From the NCBI GenBank assembly GCA_041684965.1, contig JAWLGR010000002.1, positions 62,001 through 126,000 on the forward strand: a stretch of 64,000 nucleotides of DNA, given 5' to 3'. The position numbers and the translations under genes were made by a program. The stretch is from Mariniphaga sp041684965 (GTDB lineage: Bacteria > Bacteroidota > Bacteroidia > Bacteroidales > Prolixibacteraceae). Below are positions 9,318-18,762 of this stretch, one piece after another. The notes under the pieces are model-generated. The model worked only from the letters and a program-made list of their open reading frames with translations, had not been told where the DNA came from and did no database searches. Each line of letters opens with the position of its first letter. The stretch's first letter is position 1.

Positions 9318-9689
9318 CTAGAGCAGGAGTATCAATAGTAAGATAATAATTATTGCAGTACCAGAGATGTAAATGCCGGCTTGTGTTCCCTGAGCCGTGG
9401 CTTCTGCGTTTGCCCTGGCTTCAGAATCTGCTTTACCATAGGCTTTTAGTTCTTTACTGATTGAACGTACTTCTTTTCGAAGTTCCTTTTTTTCAGAAGC
9501 ATTTAATTCGGAAATATCCATTTCCTTAATTTCTCCCAGCCGGTCAACCAGGTTTTTAACTTCCATAGTTCCTTCTGCCACTGCTTCAGTGGTTTCTGCT
9601 TCATTTGCTTTTTCTTCTGCTGTTAAATGAGCCGGAATGGTAAATAACAACAGAGAAGCTACCATTAAACCTAAAATAGATTTTTTCAT
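9318..9689 (-). CDS. Small exported/membrane protein with charged helix and C-terminal hydrophobic tail
   Basis: 123 residues. Signal peptide (residues 1-24, ending AHLTA), then an acidic helix with VKNLVDRLGEIKEMDISELN and ASEKKELRKEVRSISKELKA, then an Ala-rich linker. The end is a membrane segment, GIYISGTAIIIILLLILLL, that runs to the last residue. I recognise this layout from small Bacteroidota proteins of unknown function with a MDxSxLSxxEKKELRKE core. A tail that stops at the membrane suggests anchoring with the helix in the periplasm. No function is known. It sits between the topoisomerase gene and the DUF748 remnant, so it may belong to the same stress cassette. Confidence 0.75.
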   Translation of the reverse strand: MKKSILGLMVASLLLFTIPAHLTAEEKANEAETTEAVAEGTMEVKNLVDRLGEIKEMDISELNASEKKELRKEVRSISKELKAYGKADSEARANAEATAQGTQAGIYISGTAIIIILLLILLL

Positions 9690-9758
9690 CTTAATTCATT
9701 TTAATTGTTAAAAAAGAAAATTTACATGTTGTGCATTAAATTCTATTATTATGGTTAT

Positions 9759-10427
9759 TTAATCTTGTTCACTTTCCTGCAGAGGAAAATCTATGGCATT
9801 TTCCGTCTGCTTACTTAAAGCCTCTACAAATGCATTTTTAAAGAGCCCCCATATTGTCGGCCATAACCCTGCATCCAGGTTATCCTGATTTAAATTTCCT
9901 TCCAGTGGTGTTTGTGTTGCAACCTGTTCTTCCTCGGGGTTTTCAAAAATCTCTTTAACTCCGGCAACCATTGCTTCCCATGCTTTTTTAAGAAAACCCC
10001 CTTCTTCTTCCTCCCAATCCAGGATTTCAAGATTTTCCAATATAGGTCTGACATATCCTTTAAGTTGAGCATCATCAATCACTATTTCCGTGTAAAGATT
10101 AAAAGTACCCTGTTCAATATCGGTATTTGAATAGGCTCTGACAAACTCATTTAATGCAGTTAAATCTACCTGTTCAATTTTCATGGTTAAATCAATATCC
10201 GGAATCTCCTTTAAAACATTGAACCTTGCATCAATGTTCAATATACCTCCTCCTAAGGTATTTCCTGTTGCTGAAATAGTTGAGGGCAAATTTTCTTCTT
10301 CCTGCTCAACATTTGTCAGATTGGTAATTAATAAATCCATGTTCTCGATGTATACATTAATTTCAGGTTCCGTTGTAAAATCATGACCCAGATCCATGCT
10401 TTCTTCATACAATTATTACTACTATTA
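9759..10427 (-). pseudogene. N-terminally truncated DUF748/AsmA-like protein remnant
   Basis: The open frame of 217 residues matches the C-terminal half of DUF748/AsmA-like envelope proteins: TTEPEINVYIENMDLLITNL, STISATGNTLGGGILNIDAR, then a tail rich in amphipathic helix. Full-length relatives start with a membrane anchor and ~130 further residues; none of that is upstream here. The only start is TTG at 10412, immediately preceded in frame by five consecutive stop codons (TAA TAG TAG TAA TAA, 10413-10427). I therefore read it as a decayed gene. A new short protein starting at TTG cannot be excluded, but it would lack the anchor. Confidence 0.7.
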
Positions 10428-11136
10428 ATAGCTGTGAAATTAAATCCTGTTCCTCAGCAGAAGTTTAATATTTACTTTCTGCAGCAGGAATCTTTAAAAG
10501 GAAATCAAAAAACGAACAAAATTGATTAATGATGTATCAATAGACCTTGTTTTGGTAATATAAGAATCTAATAACTAGTTGAATAGCATTGTATTTATCC
10601 TCCATTTTCCTGAACAGGGAGGAATAAAACTTTGGGAAAATTTTACACATTTGTGGGGAATTTTGGTAAAGCAGGAGCCCACTAAAAGGATCGATTTCTT
10701 TGTGGAAGAAATGTGGTAATGATTTTCTAGTTGCCACCATCAGGAAAGAAATATATTCGACATCTTAATATCAATGAAGTATTGTTTCCCATAAATGATT
10801 TGCCGGATAAATTTTTTCGCCGGTTACTTCATATCTCTGGAAATGATTCCCGAAAATTAATTAATTTTCGCTTTGAATCTATTGAAATCACATGAGTTAG
10901 CGTCCATGTTTTAGATGTTATGTTTTACCACTGCAACTAATAGAATTTTGGGTGCAAATTTTTAGGGAAATTTTTTTTGTTGAAAAAAAATATACCTCTC
11001 ACTTTTTAAAAACATGGATTCCTGTAAAACCGAAGAATTTAAATAATTATTACTTTTATTTTGGGGAAAGTCCAGTTATATTAGCAGAGCCAATTTAAAT
11101 TATCGGAAGTTAAATTATGATTCTTCACAGGACCTA
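10428..11136. other. Non-coding gap between the stress cassette and the sulfatase locus
   Basis: About 700 AT-rich bases. The 67-codon minus-strand frame at 10537-10740 shows no family features and is probably chance. I find no missing 5' part of the DUF748 gene here, no RNA gene and no repeat array. It looks like eroded sequence at a boundary between modules. Confidence 0.5.
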
Positions 11137-12513
11137 TCAATAGGCCACTTTAAATTCTAAATTGTTTAAATCAAATGAAACTTCGGATTCCTTCTCAAAA
11201 AGTACCGTGTTAAATTTTTCCTTAATTCCCATCTCCTTTTTTGAAAGATTTTCAAGCAGATTTTTCTCCAGGGGATCTTCAATCGTATGAAAAAATCTTC
11301 CATCACGGTATAATTTGTATTTTCCATTCATAACCCAGCGGTTATGTTGAAATTTGCTCCAACGGGGAGAATAATGAATAAATATTTCCTGTTTTCTCTT
11401 TTGACTTTTTTCTCCCAACAAAATATTTAAAAAACTTTTTCCGTCACGGGAATTGTCTGGCAATATAGTGCCTGCAACTTCGGCTAATGTTGGAAAAAAA
11501 TCAGTAAAATCAATTAAGTCGTCAACAACCCGGCCTTTACTGATGATTTCCGGCCATGAAACGATTAAAGGCACGTGATTTCCTGTGTTAATAGATTGCC
11601 CTTTAGCTCCTTTCACATTCCCATTACAGGTTATGGAAACAATAGACGGATGTGTTCCGTTATCGGCAGTAAAAATAACTAATGTATTTTCCAAAATTCC
11701 TTTTTCACGAAGCTTCGATTCAATTTGCCCTAAAATTTTATCAATATAGGCAATCATATCAGCAAAATAGAGCGTGTTTTCCTCATAACGTCTGGAAGTA
11801 TCCTTCCATGCATGTGAATCAGGAGTAGGCACAAAAGGGTCATGAGGTAAAACCATGGGGTAATATATAAAAAAAGGTTTGTCAGAATTTTTATCAATAA
11901 AGTCAGATAAAAAATCAGCAATCACCTGTGGGCCATATGTATCTATATTACGGGGAAGATCTATACCATTTTGAGTCAGTAGTGGATCGGCATACCGTTC
12001 ACCTTTATCCTTTGTGTGATGAAGTTGCCATAAACAGTATTCATCAAAACCAAAATGATTTGGCCGGGTTGTATCCTGATTGCCAGGTTTGTTTTTATTA
12101 ATTCCATTTAATTGCCATTTTCCCGCAATACATGTGACGTAACCCGCTTCTTTTAATAAAGTTCCAAAAGTTTTTTCGCATGGATTAAGATACTCAAAAT
12201 GTTCATAATTACGAAAATTATATTTTCCCGTCATTATTTTTACTCTTGAAGGAGTACATAAAGGCTGTGAATAACATTGGGTAAAACGAATACCACTACT
12301 TGCAAGTCTGTCAAGATTTGGAGTATGATTAACTATATTCCCATTCGCTCCTACGCATTCATAACCCATGTCGTCTGCCATAATAAGTATGATATTGGGT
12401 TTTTCTGAATGACTGATACTTTGACAGATACCAACCTTTTGTATTCCAAAGTAAAGCAACAAAAAGAATACAATTTTAAAATTAATATTTAACCAATTAT
12501 AAAACTTTTTCAT
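11137..12513 (-). CDS. S1-family sulfatase, GKWQL variant
   Basis: I prefer the ATG at 12513 to the longer frame (open to 12585), because MKKFYNWLNINFKIVFFLLL then forms a normal signal peptide ending GICQ. The mature protein begins NIILIMADDMG (calcium-binding Asp pair). It carries the formylglycine motif CTPSR and ends with TFFTADNG-like and NHVPLIVSWP segments, all S1 sulfatase features. Where arylsulfatase A has GKWHLG, this protein has GKWQLNG, so the active-site His is Gln. LPHDPF supplies the other His. It should remove sulfate esters from glycan fragments in the periplasm after formylglycine maturation by an enzyme encoded elsewhere. It is the last gene of the minus-strand locus, 80 bases after the next sulfatase. 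Confidence 0.9.
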   Translation of the reverse strand: MKKFYNWLNINFKIVFFLLLYFGIQKVGICQSISHSEKPNIILIMADDMGYECVGANGNIVNHTPNLDRLASSGIRFTQCYSQPLCTPSRVKIMTGKYNFRNYEHFEYLNPCEKTFGTLLKEAGYVTCIAGKWQLNGINKNKPGNQDTTRPNHFGFDEYCLWQLHHTKDKGERYADPLLTQNGIDLPRNIDTYGPQVIADFLSDFIDKNSDKPFFIYYPMVLPHDPFVPTPDSHAWKDTSRRYEENTLYFADMIAYIDKILGQIESKLREKGILENTLVIFTADNGTHPSIVSITCNGNVKGAKGQSINTGNHVPLIVSWPEIISKGRVVDDLIDFTDFFPTLAEVAGTILPDNSRDGKSFLNILLGEKSQKRKQEIFIHYSPRWSKFQHNRWVMNGKYKLYRDGRFFHTIEDPLEKNLLENLSKKEMGIKEKFNTVLFEKESEVSFDLNNLEFKVAY

Positions 12514-12665
12514 AGCCAATATTTTTGTCATCCATTGCTTAATGGGTTCAAACTTTGTTTCGAATAAAAAATATGCTAATTTCATGTTTTGGATTTAAAA
12601 AATTAATTAATTCAAGTACATACTATATCAAGATACTTCTAACGAAATGTAATATGTATATTTCC

Positions 12666-14207
12666 TCATTTATCCTCTGATACGTTGCTTTTTTTGCTGT
12701 AATCAATGCGAAGATCATTCTTTCTTATTTCCTCTAATTTCATCTTTAGCTTTTCCTGGAAATCCTTGACGACTTGTTCAAATTTTGGATTCAAAGCCAG
12801 ATTATTGTATTGTTTAGAATCGTATTCCATATCAAATAGTTCCTTTCCTGAATCTGCATTTTCTCCGTATTGAATATATGCCCATTTTTTATCCCGTAGT
12901 AGGAATGAAGCGTAACTTGAAGAGAATGCAATTTCTCGCACTATATAATCCGGATCATCAAGTGTTTTTACTAAACTTTTTCCTTGAATCTGATTTACAG
13001 TTTTCATTCCGGTCAATTCTGCAATAGTAGGATATAAATCCAGAAGCTCCGCAAATGAATGACATACACCCGGCTTCTTTCCTGGTACTTTAATAATTAA
13101 GGGAACCCGTGCAGATTCTTCGTGCAAGCTTACCTTCATCCAAAACCGGTGTTCTCCCAAATGAAAACCATGGTCAGAAGTAAAAATAACAATGGTATTA
13201 TTTTCCAGTCCTTCTTCTTCCAGTGTTTTCAATACTCTTCCAACCTGTTCATCCATGTACGACACTGCCGCATAATATCCAGCCAATGCTTTTTTCTCCT
13301 GTTCTTCTGTCATTCGTGCCTTAACACTAGTTACATAATTAATCCCGCGCTCAGGGATATCATCCCAATCATTTTCAACTTTAGGGGGTAATACCATTTG
13401 TTGATAGGGATACGATTCGAAATACTTTTTTGGGGCAACAAAAGGTACATGAGGACGCACAAATCCTACCGCCAGAAAAAATGGTTTGTCTTTATGTTGT
13501 CGTATCAAATCACTGGCCTTTAAGGCTGTTTTTCCATCGGAGTGTACAAAGTCATCGCCCTCAGCTTTCACAATTGTCATTACATTGCCTCCTTGTTTTG
13601 GTAATGTGCCAAAAGGATTATTTTGCACCAATTCAGCATTTCCTTCTGCTTTCCACTCCGGTCCCTGGCTATTAAATCGTTCTGTCCATGATTCTTCATC
13701 ATCGGCACCATCTGAGCCCTTTTCAATATCACCGGGTACCCCCATATGATAAATTTTGCTGACACGGGCAGTATAATAACCATTATCTTTGAAAAGTTGA
13801 GACCAGGAACTTTTCTCAGGTCCAACAGCATCTCTGCCACTTACATAACCATAGGTTTCGGTTGCAGTGGGATAATAACCGAACATCATCGATGTCCGGG
13901 ACGGACCACAAACAGGAAACTGACAATAAGCCCTAGTGTATCGCATTCCTTCCGAAGCTAACCGATCAATGTTCGGTGTACTACATGCGGTGTTTTCATA
14001 ACTTGATAATGCTGTAGTTGTTAAATCATCGGAGATAATAAATAACACGTTGAATTTATTACTCTCCTGGCTATAGCAAACAATTCCTGATAAAAGGGAA
14101 AATAAAGTATAGACAAAACCAATTTTGAATTCAGAGTTTCGAATAATACTCAATATTATCAACTTAAATTTCGTAACATAACATTCCATATTTAACATGT
14201 ATTTCAA
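12666..14207 (-). CDS. S1-family sulfatase, iduronate-2-sulfatase-like
   Basis: 513 residues. The N-terminus includes a hydrophobic export signal ending near GIVCYSQ; the start could be any of three nearby Met codons. The metal-binding FIISDDL, the formylglycine motif CGPSR (Cys100), SKIYHMG, GFVRPHVPFVAPKKYF and FTSDHGFHLGEHRFWMK match the iduronate-2-sulfatase branch (subfamily S1_7). That branch acts on 2-O-sulfated uronic acids but also on algal galactans. The LGEH and W-x-K elements are typical of it. Substrate is uncertain. It pairs with a second sulfatase downstream and GH20 upstream, so a sulfated glycan containing hexosamine is plausible. Confidence 0.92.
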   Translation of the reverse strand: MKYMLNMECYVTKFKLIILSIIRNSEFKIGFVYTLFSLLSGIVCYSQESNKFNVLFIISDDLTTTALSSYENTACSTPNIDRLASEGMRYTRAYCQFPVCGPSRTSMMFGYYPTATETYGYVSGRDAVGPEKSSWSQLFKDNGYYTARVSKIYHMGVPGDIEKGSDGADDEESWTERFNSQGPEWKAEGNAELVQNNPFGTLPKQGGNVMTIVKAEGDDFVHSDGKTALKASDLIRQHKDKPFFLAVGFVRPHVPFVAPKKYFESYPYQQMVLPPKVENDWDDIPERGINYVTSVKARMTEEQEKKALAGYYAAVSYMDEQVGRVLKTLEEEGLENNTIVIFTSDHGFHLGEHRFWMKVSLHEESARVPLIIKVPGKKPGVCHSFAELLDLYPTIAELTGMKTVNQIQGKSLVKTLDDPDYIVREIAFSSSYASFLLRDKKWAYIQYGENADSGKELFDMEYDSKQYNNLALNPKFEQVVKDFQEKLKMKLEEIRKNDLRIDYSKKSNVSEDK

Positions 14208-14303
14208 TTTCTATTATTAGCATACTTGCTAATTGTATACGATCTTGAGTAAAATATCTCTATATGTAAGTGAAAAATGATATACGTAATTTGATTAAAA
14301 CTT

Positions 14304-15464
14304 CTATTCATTTACATTTTCATTCAATTCCTTAAGCCAATATTTTTTTAACTTTGCTCCATACACCTGAGGATGGCCATTCCGCCTGGAGGTGTATATT
14401 AGCCATTTATTATCGGCTGTTAAGTAAGGATGTGTATGGGCCCATTGTTTGCCATCATTCTCTGTGTAGCTGAAAACTAATCTTTTACATTTACCTGTGG
14501 CAAAACTTCCAATGTAAATGGGTGTGTTCGTTTCATCGGTATCTCCTATCCAATAATTTCCACAATAAGATACACTGATATGACCAAAATGAAGGGGGCC
14601 TTTATATATTAATTTTGGTTCCAAATCCTTGGAAGTTGCTGACCATATATTGCCGGAGGCGGCAGAATCCCGACCAGTGGAAAAAAAAATACTGGTTGAA
14701 TTGCCAATCCATGCTTCATGACCTGTAGGACGGGACGTATATGGTCTGTCAGCAGGAAATATTTTTAACTCACCATTTAAATTCAGCTCGCCAAGCAACA
14801 CCTGTTTTACACCAGGCATCTGATTTAATTGAATTAGAATTCTATTATTTCCATCCCGCGAAAACTGTTCGTGCTTGGCATGATACCCTTTTTTTTGGAG
14901 AAGTATTGACCAATCACCGGTTCTGAGATCAAGAAGATGGACTTCAGCTGAGGTTTTATCAGAAGGTGGGCGAATGCAAACGACATAATACAGCAGGTCT
15001 GGTGAAACTGTTCCATAACTATAGCTGCCTCTTTCAATAGGGAGTATGGCAATATTTTTCTTTTCAATTGTATTATAATGACAACTGCGAAGAAGCAAAT
15101 TTCCATCTACCCTTTCCTGAAAAAAAATGTAATCGCCCCATGAATGAAAAGCCGGAAAACGCGGGTCTCCACTCATTACTTCATATTTGGAACCGTCAAC
15201 CAAATCAACCAGACTGATACCACCTTCCATTTTATCAGTTCTGTAATATCGGACAGCAATCCTGCGACCGGTTGGGTCACTGTATGGCTGTTCTCCATAT
15301 ATATTGTCAGCTGGGCGTTCATCTGCTCCAAGAAGATATATAATAGCACCGCTTTCCTGATCTACTTCATCAAGATATGTTATTGCCTTACCGGTTATTT
15401 CTGCCAGATTATTCTGAGCTCTGGCTGATAAAGCAAAAAAAACGAAACCAATTGTAATAATCAT
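14304..15464 (-). CDS. Exported beta-propeller protein, oligogalacturonate-lyase-like (PL22-like)
   Basis: 386 residues in the open frame. It has a hydrophobic export segment ending LSARAQ, then repeated blades. GEQPYSDPTGRRIAVRYY near the start and HTHPYLTADNKWLIYTSRRN near the end resemble the first and last blades of oligogalacturonate lyase (PL22), in which His residues bind Mn2+. Other TolB/WD40-like propellers are possible. The open frame's ATG (15464) gives a signal peptide lacking its basic start. The natural start is ATG at 15497, reached only if the A10 tract at 15484-15493 gains one base. This is a probable sequencing indel, slippage or phase-variation site. If the frame really is broken, expression depends on the internal ATG. 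Confidence 0.7.
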   Translation of the reverse strand: MIITIGFVFFALSARAQNNLAEITGKAITYLDEVDQESGAIIYLLGADERPADNIYGEQPYSDPTGRRIAVRYYRTDKMEGGISLVDLVDGSKYEVMSGDPRFPAFHSWGDYIFFQERVDGNLLLRSCHYNTIEKKNIAILPIERGSYSYGTVSPDLLYYVVCIRPPSDKTSAEVHLLDLRTGDWSILLQKKGYHAKHEQFSRDGNNRILIQLNQMPGVKQVLLGELNLNGELKIFPADRPYTSRPTGHEAWIGNSTSIFFSTGRDSAASGNIWSATSKDLEPKLIYKGPLHFGHISVSYCGNYWIGDTDETNTPIYIGSFATGKCKRLVFSYTENDGKQWAHTHPYLTADNKWLIYTSRRNGHPQVYGAKLKKYWLKELNENVNE

Positions 15465-15483
15465 TAACAGAATCTTAAAAGGC

Positions 15484-15497
15484 TTTTTTTTTTCATA
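15484..15497 (-). repeat. A10 homopolymer at the true start of the propeller gene
   Basis: On the minus strand an ATG (15495-15497) is followed directly by ten A. With eleven A the frame would read MKKKKPFKILLMIITIG and join the downstream signal peptide. With ten it stops after ten codons. The distance between the two ATGs is 29 bases, one short of in-frame. Confidence 0.8.
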
Positions 15498-15541
15498 GTG
15501 AGTTGATTATGATTTACATTTTTATTTACCCTTTTCATAAA

Positions 15542-16453
15542 TTATAACTCCCCAATAATCTTTTCGAGATAAAAACGTGTTTTTAAGGCTTCAGAATTTA
15601 TAAAATCTAAATCACCTGTTGACAAGCATTCAATCATAAGAGGACCTTGAGAGAATCCACCTTTATATAGATTGGCTAAAACTTTAGAAAAATCTACAAT
15701 TCCCTCTCCTGGTGTCAGATCCACCATTTTGGGAGGAGAAAAGTCTTTGATACTAATTCCAACTACCATACCGTCAACTTCCCTTGAATCAACAACCGGG
15801 TCTATATCACCATCTGAATAGAAAAAGATGTTTCCAGGGTCGTACCAGATTCCAAAATTACGATTGTTAACTTTCTCCATAATGGTTTTGCAACCTTTCC
15901 CGGTAGCATTTGGCCCGCCGTGTGGTTTAATACAGATAAACACTCCCTTCTCAGCTGCATAATCACAACTTTCAGCAATAACCTTATAATAATCCTCTAC
16001 CAGTTTTGGATTTCCTATCCCTCCCAAAACCAGATTGGAACACCTACATCTATGAAGGTTATCAATAATTCGTTGCATTCCGTTAATACCGGAAGCAATT
16101 GAATGGCTCACATCTATACTGCTGTATGCTGAATTAATCTTAAGACCCCTTCTTTCAGCTTCTTCTCCAATTGTAAATGCTTTTTCTTCAGAAGTTTCAG
16201 CCGTAATAATTCTTCCTTTGTCGGAAGACATCAGCCCGGCAAATTTAAAACCTGCTTCTGCCATTCCATCAAATGCAACACGATAATCATAATTAGCCCA
16301 TGGCCTGGTGAAAGCGCCTAATTGCCAGGATGGTTTATTAAATGATAATAATGAAGCACCAGCCGAGGCAAGCATAATTTTACCAATAAACTCACGTCGG
16401 GAAGAGGTTTTTCTGCTGCATTTATCTGCAGGGTTGATTGATTGATTTTTCAT
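15542..16453 (-). CDS. Tat-exported sugar phosphate isomerase/epimerase-like TIM barrel
   Basis: 303 residues. A twin-arginine signal SRREFIGKIMLASAGASLL indicates export of a folded protein. The rest is an AP-endonuclease-2/xylose-isomerase-like barrel with GIWYDPGNIFFYSDGD (metal Asp) and PLMIECLSTGD (C-terminal metal Glu). The first metal-ligand position, usually Glu in a xNHGG context, reads CIKPHGG, so a Lys replaces it. This form occurs in a subfamily I recall from other polysaccharide degraders. Substrate is not known. Only 30 bases separate it from GH20. Confidence 0.8.
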   Translation of the reverse strand: MKNQSINPADKCSRKTSSRREFIGKIMLASAGASLLSFNKPSWQLGAFTRPWANYDYRVAFDGMAEAGFKFAGLMSSDKGRIITAETSEEKAFTIGEEAERRGLKINSAYSSIDVSHSIASGINGMQRIIDNLHRCRCSNLVLGGIGNPKLVEDYYKVIAESCDYAAEKGVFICIKPHGGPNATGKGCKTIMEKVNNRNFGIWYDPGNIFFYSDGDIDPVVDSREVDGMVVGISIKDFSPPKMVDLTPGEGIVDFSKVLANLYKGGFSQGPLMIECLSTGDLDFINSEALKTRFYLEKIIGEL

Positions 16454-16483
16454 TGTAATTAATTAATTTTCTGAAAAGGACTT

Positions 16484-18652
16484 TTAATTGCTGTTTAACC
16501 ATTCCTTCACCATTTTATGGAGAAGTTCTTCTGACTGTATTAAGTAAGTAAGATCTTCCCTTTGGCTGGCAAAGTGAAAATATCGATCTGGAATATAATC
16601 TTTGGGATAAGTGGTAAAACGGGTTTTACTGTAAATGAACTCCAATTTTTCCCATGCTTTTTCAAAATCATATAGCGCAGTCAAAACCTCTTTTTTCCCT
16701 TCCTTTACAATCTGAGAATTCTCGGAATCACAACTTCGAAGTGCGAGCAATAATTTTGGAGCTGTATTTTGAAAATCATTTAGTGCAATAAATACCTGCC
16801 AGTGATAACGATTTCTGCGCGATTGAGCATACAGGGCATTTAAAACATTTGACGTCTCCTTATAATCTGATACTATTTTTTCAGCCAGCATCAACCGTTC
16901 GTGATATTTTTCAGACCACTCTCCCGGATTAAATTTGTTTGGAAGATCAATAAGCAAATAGGTAAAGTCGGTTTTCATTTCCTGGGGCTCTTTTGGTGGC
17001 AGCCAATGAGCTAGTCCCGGAAGATTAAATAGGGCATTTTCAACTCCTAAACGACTACCATTTTTATAAAATGCTTTTTCCCAAAAAACAGAAGCCTCCC
17101 TTAATTTATTATATATGGAAAAAAAATCAGGAATTGTTACACCAAACTCTCTTTGAAGCCATGCCAGATCATATTCGTTTAAATCTCTTTCATCTGGGTT
17201 CCAGCTATATTCCGCAGATGCAATATAACCTCTCCAGTAGGTCTCAAAGTGAGGGGAACGATCATCCCATGCCGTACAAAGCATGCCTGTAATGTTTTTC
17301 TCTGCACCAAGCTGTAAAAAACTTTGGATTGCTGCTACTCCATGCGCGTTCATACCTTCATTTCTTGTGTCAAAAGGAAACAAAGCTGCTGGCCCACATT
17401 GCGCTGCCGTAGCAATCATTACATTTAGTCCTTGCCTACTGTACCAGTCCAATGCCCTAATGTTTCCCTGCTGGCGGGCCATCGAATAGTTCCAGCGCAT
17501 AAAAACACTGTTTTTAAAAAATCCAGAAATGGCTTCCTCTAGTTTTAATTCTCCTGATTCCCATATTTTGGATACTTCTTCCGGAGTATGATTTGATCTG
17601 ATTCCAGTGGTAGCATGAACACCCGCCTCTGACAGTAACATATCATCCCAGAATATTGGGATACGACCGTTTTTCTCTGCAAATTCACACACTCTTTTAA
17701 GCCAGTAAAGGTTTAGGCTCATTAATCCATCCTTATCTGCAGTTGGCTTACATCTTGAACATAATCCTATATTCCCAATCTCATCGCCGCCAACATGCAG
17801 ATACCTTGAACCTGGAGTTGCTTCAATAGCATCAAGGTAAAGATCAAATAAAACTTCATACGTTCCTTCATCAAGTGGACAGAATGCCCAACGGTTATAG
17901 GAAAGTTCCCTGAGATGTGCATAATAATCATGTTTTAGAATAAATGTTGCATGACCCAATCCCTGAACTAATGGATTTATTTCAATGTTTCTTTTTTTTG
18001 CATATCTTGTAAGGGCGGCCATTTCGTCAATACTTATTGCATGTGGAGCACCAACCAATGGCTGTCGCTTATATCTCAGCTTGTCTTCAAATTCAAAAAT
18101 GATAGCATTAATTTTATATTTTGCAAGTTTATCCACCATTTCATAATATACCCGCATTTGATCAAGATGGTGTTTTACATCAATTTGAACTGATCGGAAT
18201 GTTAATGATGGGTAATCAGTTATTTTACAGGAAGGAATTGGTACATGGTAATCACGTGCATCTTCCAACATCTGTTCAAGTGTCTGACAGCCATAAAATA
18301 AGCCTTCAGCTCCTTTAGATAAAATGGTTGCATTGCCTTTATGTATACTTAAAATGTATCCCTCAGGTGATTCAGGAACCGAAGAGTTTTCAACAAGCTT
18401 AAGGGTTAGCGTTCCTCCTTCAATTTCTGATTCTGTAAGCACAGACAGAATACTGCCCATAACAGGGCGTTCTGCAACTCCTTCAATTGTCAGCTTTTTC
18501 AACTGCCCGAAATAAATTCCTTCACCTTCAAATAATTCTATTTTTTGTGGATGAGGAATGATATTGAAAGGTGAAGGTAGTTGAGCAACTGCCTGTGATA
18601 CCTCTGAACTGATAAAGGATATTGTAAAAAAAAACAGGAAGAATAATTTCAT
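16484..18652 (-). CDS. GH20 beta-N-acetylhexosaminidase-like glycoside hydrolase
   Basis: 722 residues. A signal peptide ends VAQ. Residues ~25-145 are the GH20b-type N-terminal domain (FNIIPHPQKIELFEGEG ... GLFYGCQTLEQML). The TIM barrel follows, with the catalytic Asp-Glu pair at 290-291 in YLHVGGDEIGN and the entry strand FRSVQIDVKHHLDQ. GH20 enzymes remove terminal N-acetylglucosamine/galactosamine by substrate-assisted catalysis. The ~200-residue helical C-terminus is long for the family. Beside two sulfatases this suggests action on a sulfated aminosugar glycan, acting in the periplasm. GH20 assignment is strong; exact specificity is inferred. Confidence 0.9.
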   Translation of the reverse strand: MKLFFLFFFTISFISSEVSQAVAQLPSPFNIIPHPQKIELFEGEGIYFGQLKKLTIEGVAERPVMGSILSVLTESEIEGGTLTLKLVENSSVPESPEGYILSIHKGNATILSKGAEGLFYGCQTLEQMLEDARDYHVPIPSCKITDYPSLTFRSVQIDVKHHLDQMRVYYEMVDKLAKYKINAIIFEFEDKLRYKRQPLVGAPHAISIDEMAALTRYAKKRNIEINPLVQGLGHATFILKHDYYAHLRELSYNRWAFCPLDEGTYEVLFDLYLDAIEATPGSRYLHVGGDEIGNIGLCSRCKPTADKDGLMSLNLYWLKRVCEFAEKNGRIPIFWDDMLLSEAGVHATTGIRSNHTPEEVSKIWESGELKLEEAISGFFKNSVFMRWNYSMARQQGNIRALDWYSRQGLNVMIATAAQCGPAALFPFDTRNEGMNAHGVAAIQSFLQLGAEKNITGMLCTAWDDRSPHFETYWRGYIASAEYSWNPDERDLNEYDLAWLQREFGVTIPDFFSIYNKLREASVFWEKAFYKNGSRLGVENALFNLPGLAHWLPPKEPQEMKTDFTYLLIDLPNKFNPGEWSEKYHERLMLAEKIVSDYKETSNVLNALYAQSRRNRYHWQVFIALNDFQNTAPKLLLALRSCDSENSQIVKEGKKEVLTALYDFEKAWEKLEFIYSKTRFTTYPKDYIPDRYFHFASQREDLTYLIQSEELLHKMVKEWLNSN

Positions 18653-18762
18653 CGTTAAATCATTAATAATTAATGTTCTCTTTAATCCTAAATTTATGAA
18701 CAGTTTATTTCGCTTTCAATCATGAAGCATAATTCAGTGAATTGATAGTATTCCATTGGGAA

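Noticed and set aside
10537..10740. 67-codon minus-strand frame upstream of the DUF748 remnant
   Set aside because: Considered as the lost 5' part, but it shows no membrane anchor or family residues and is not joined to the remnant.
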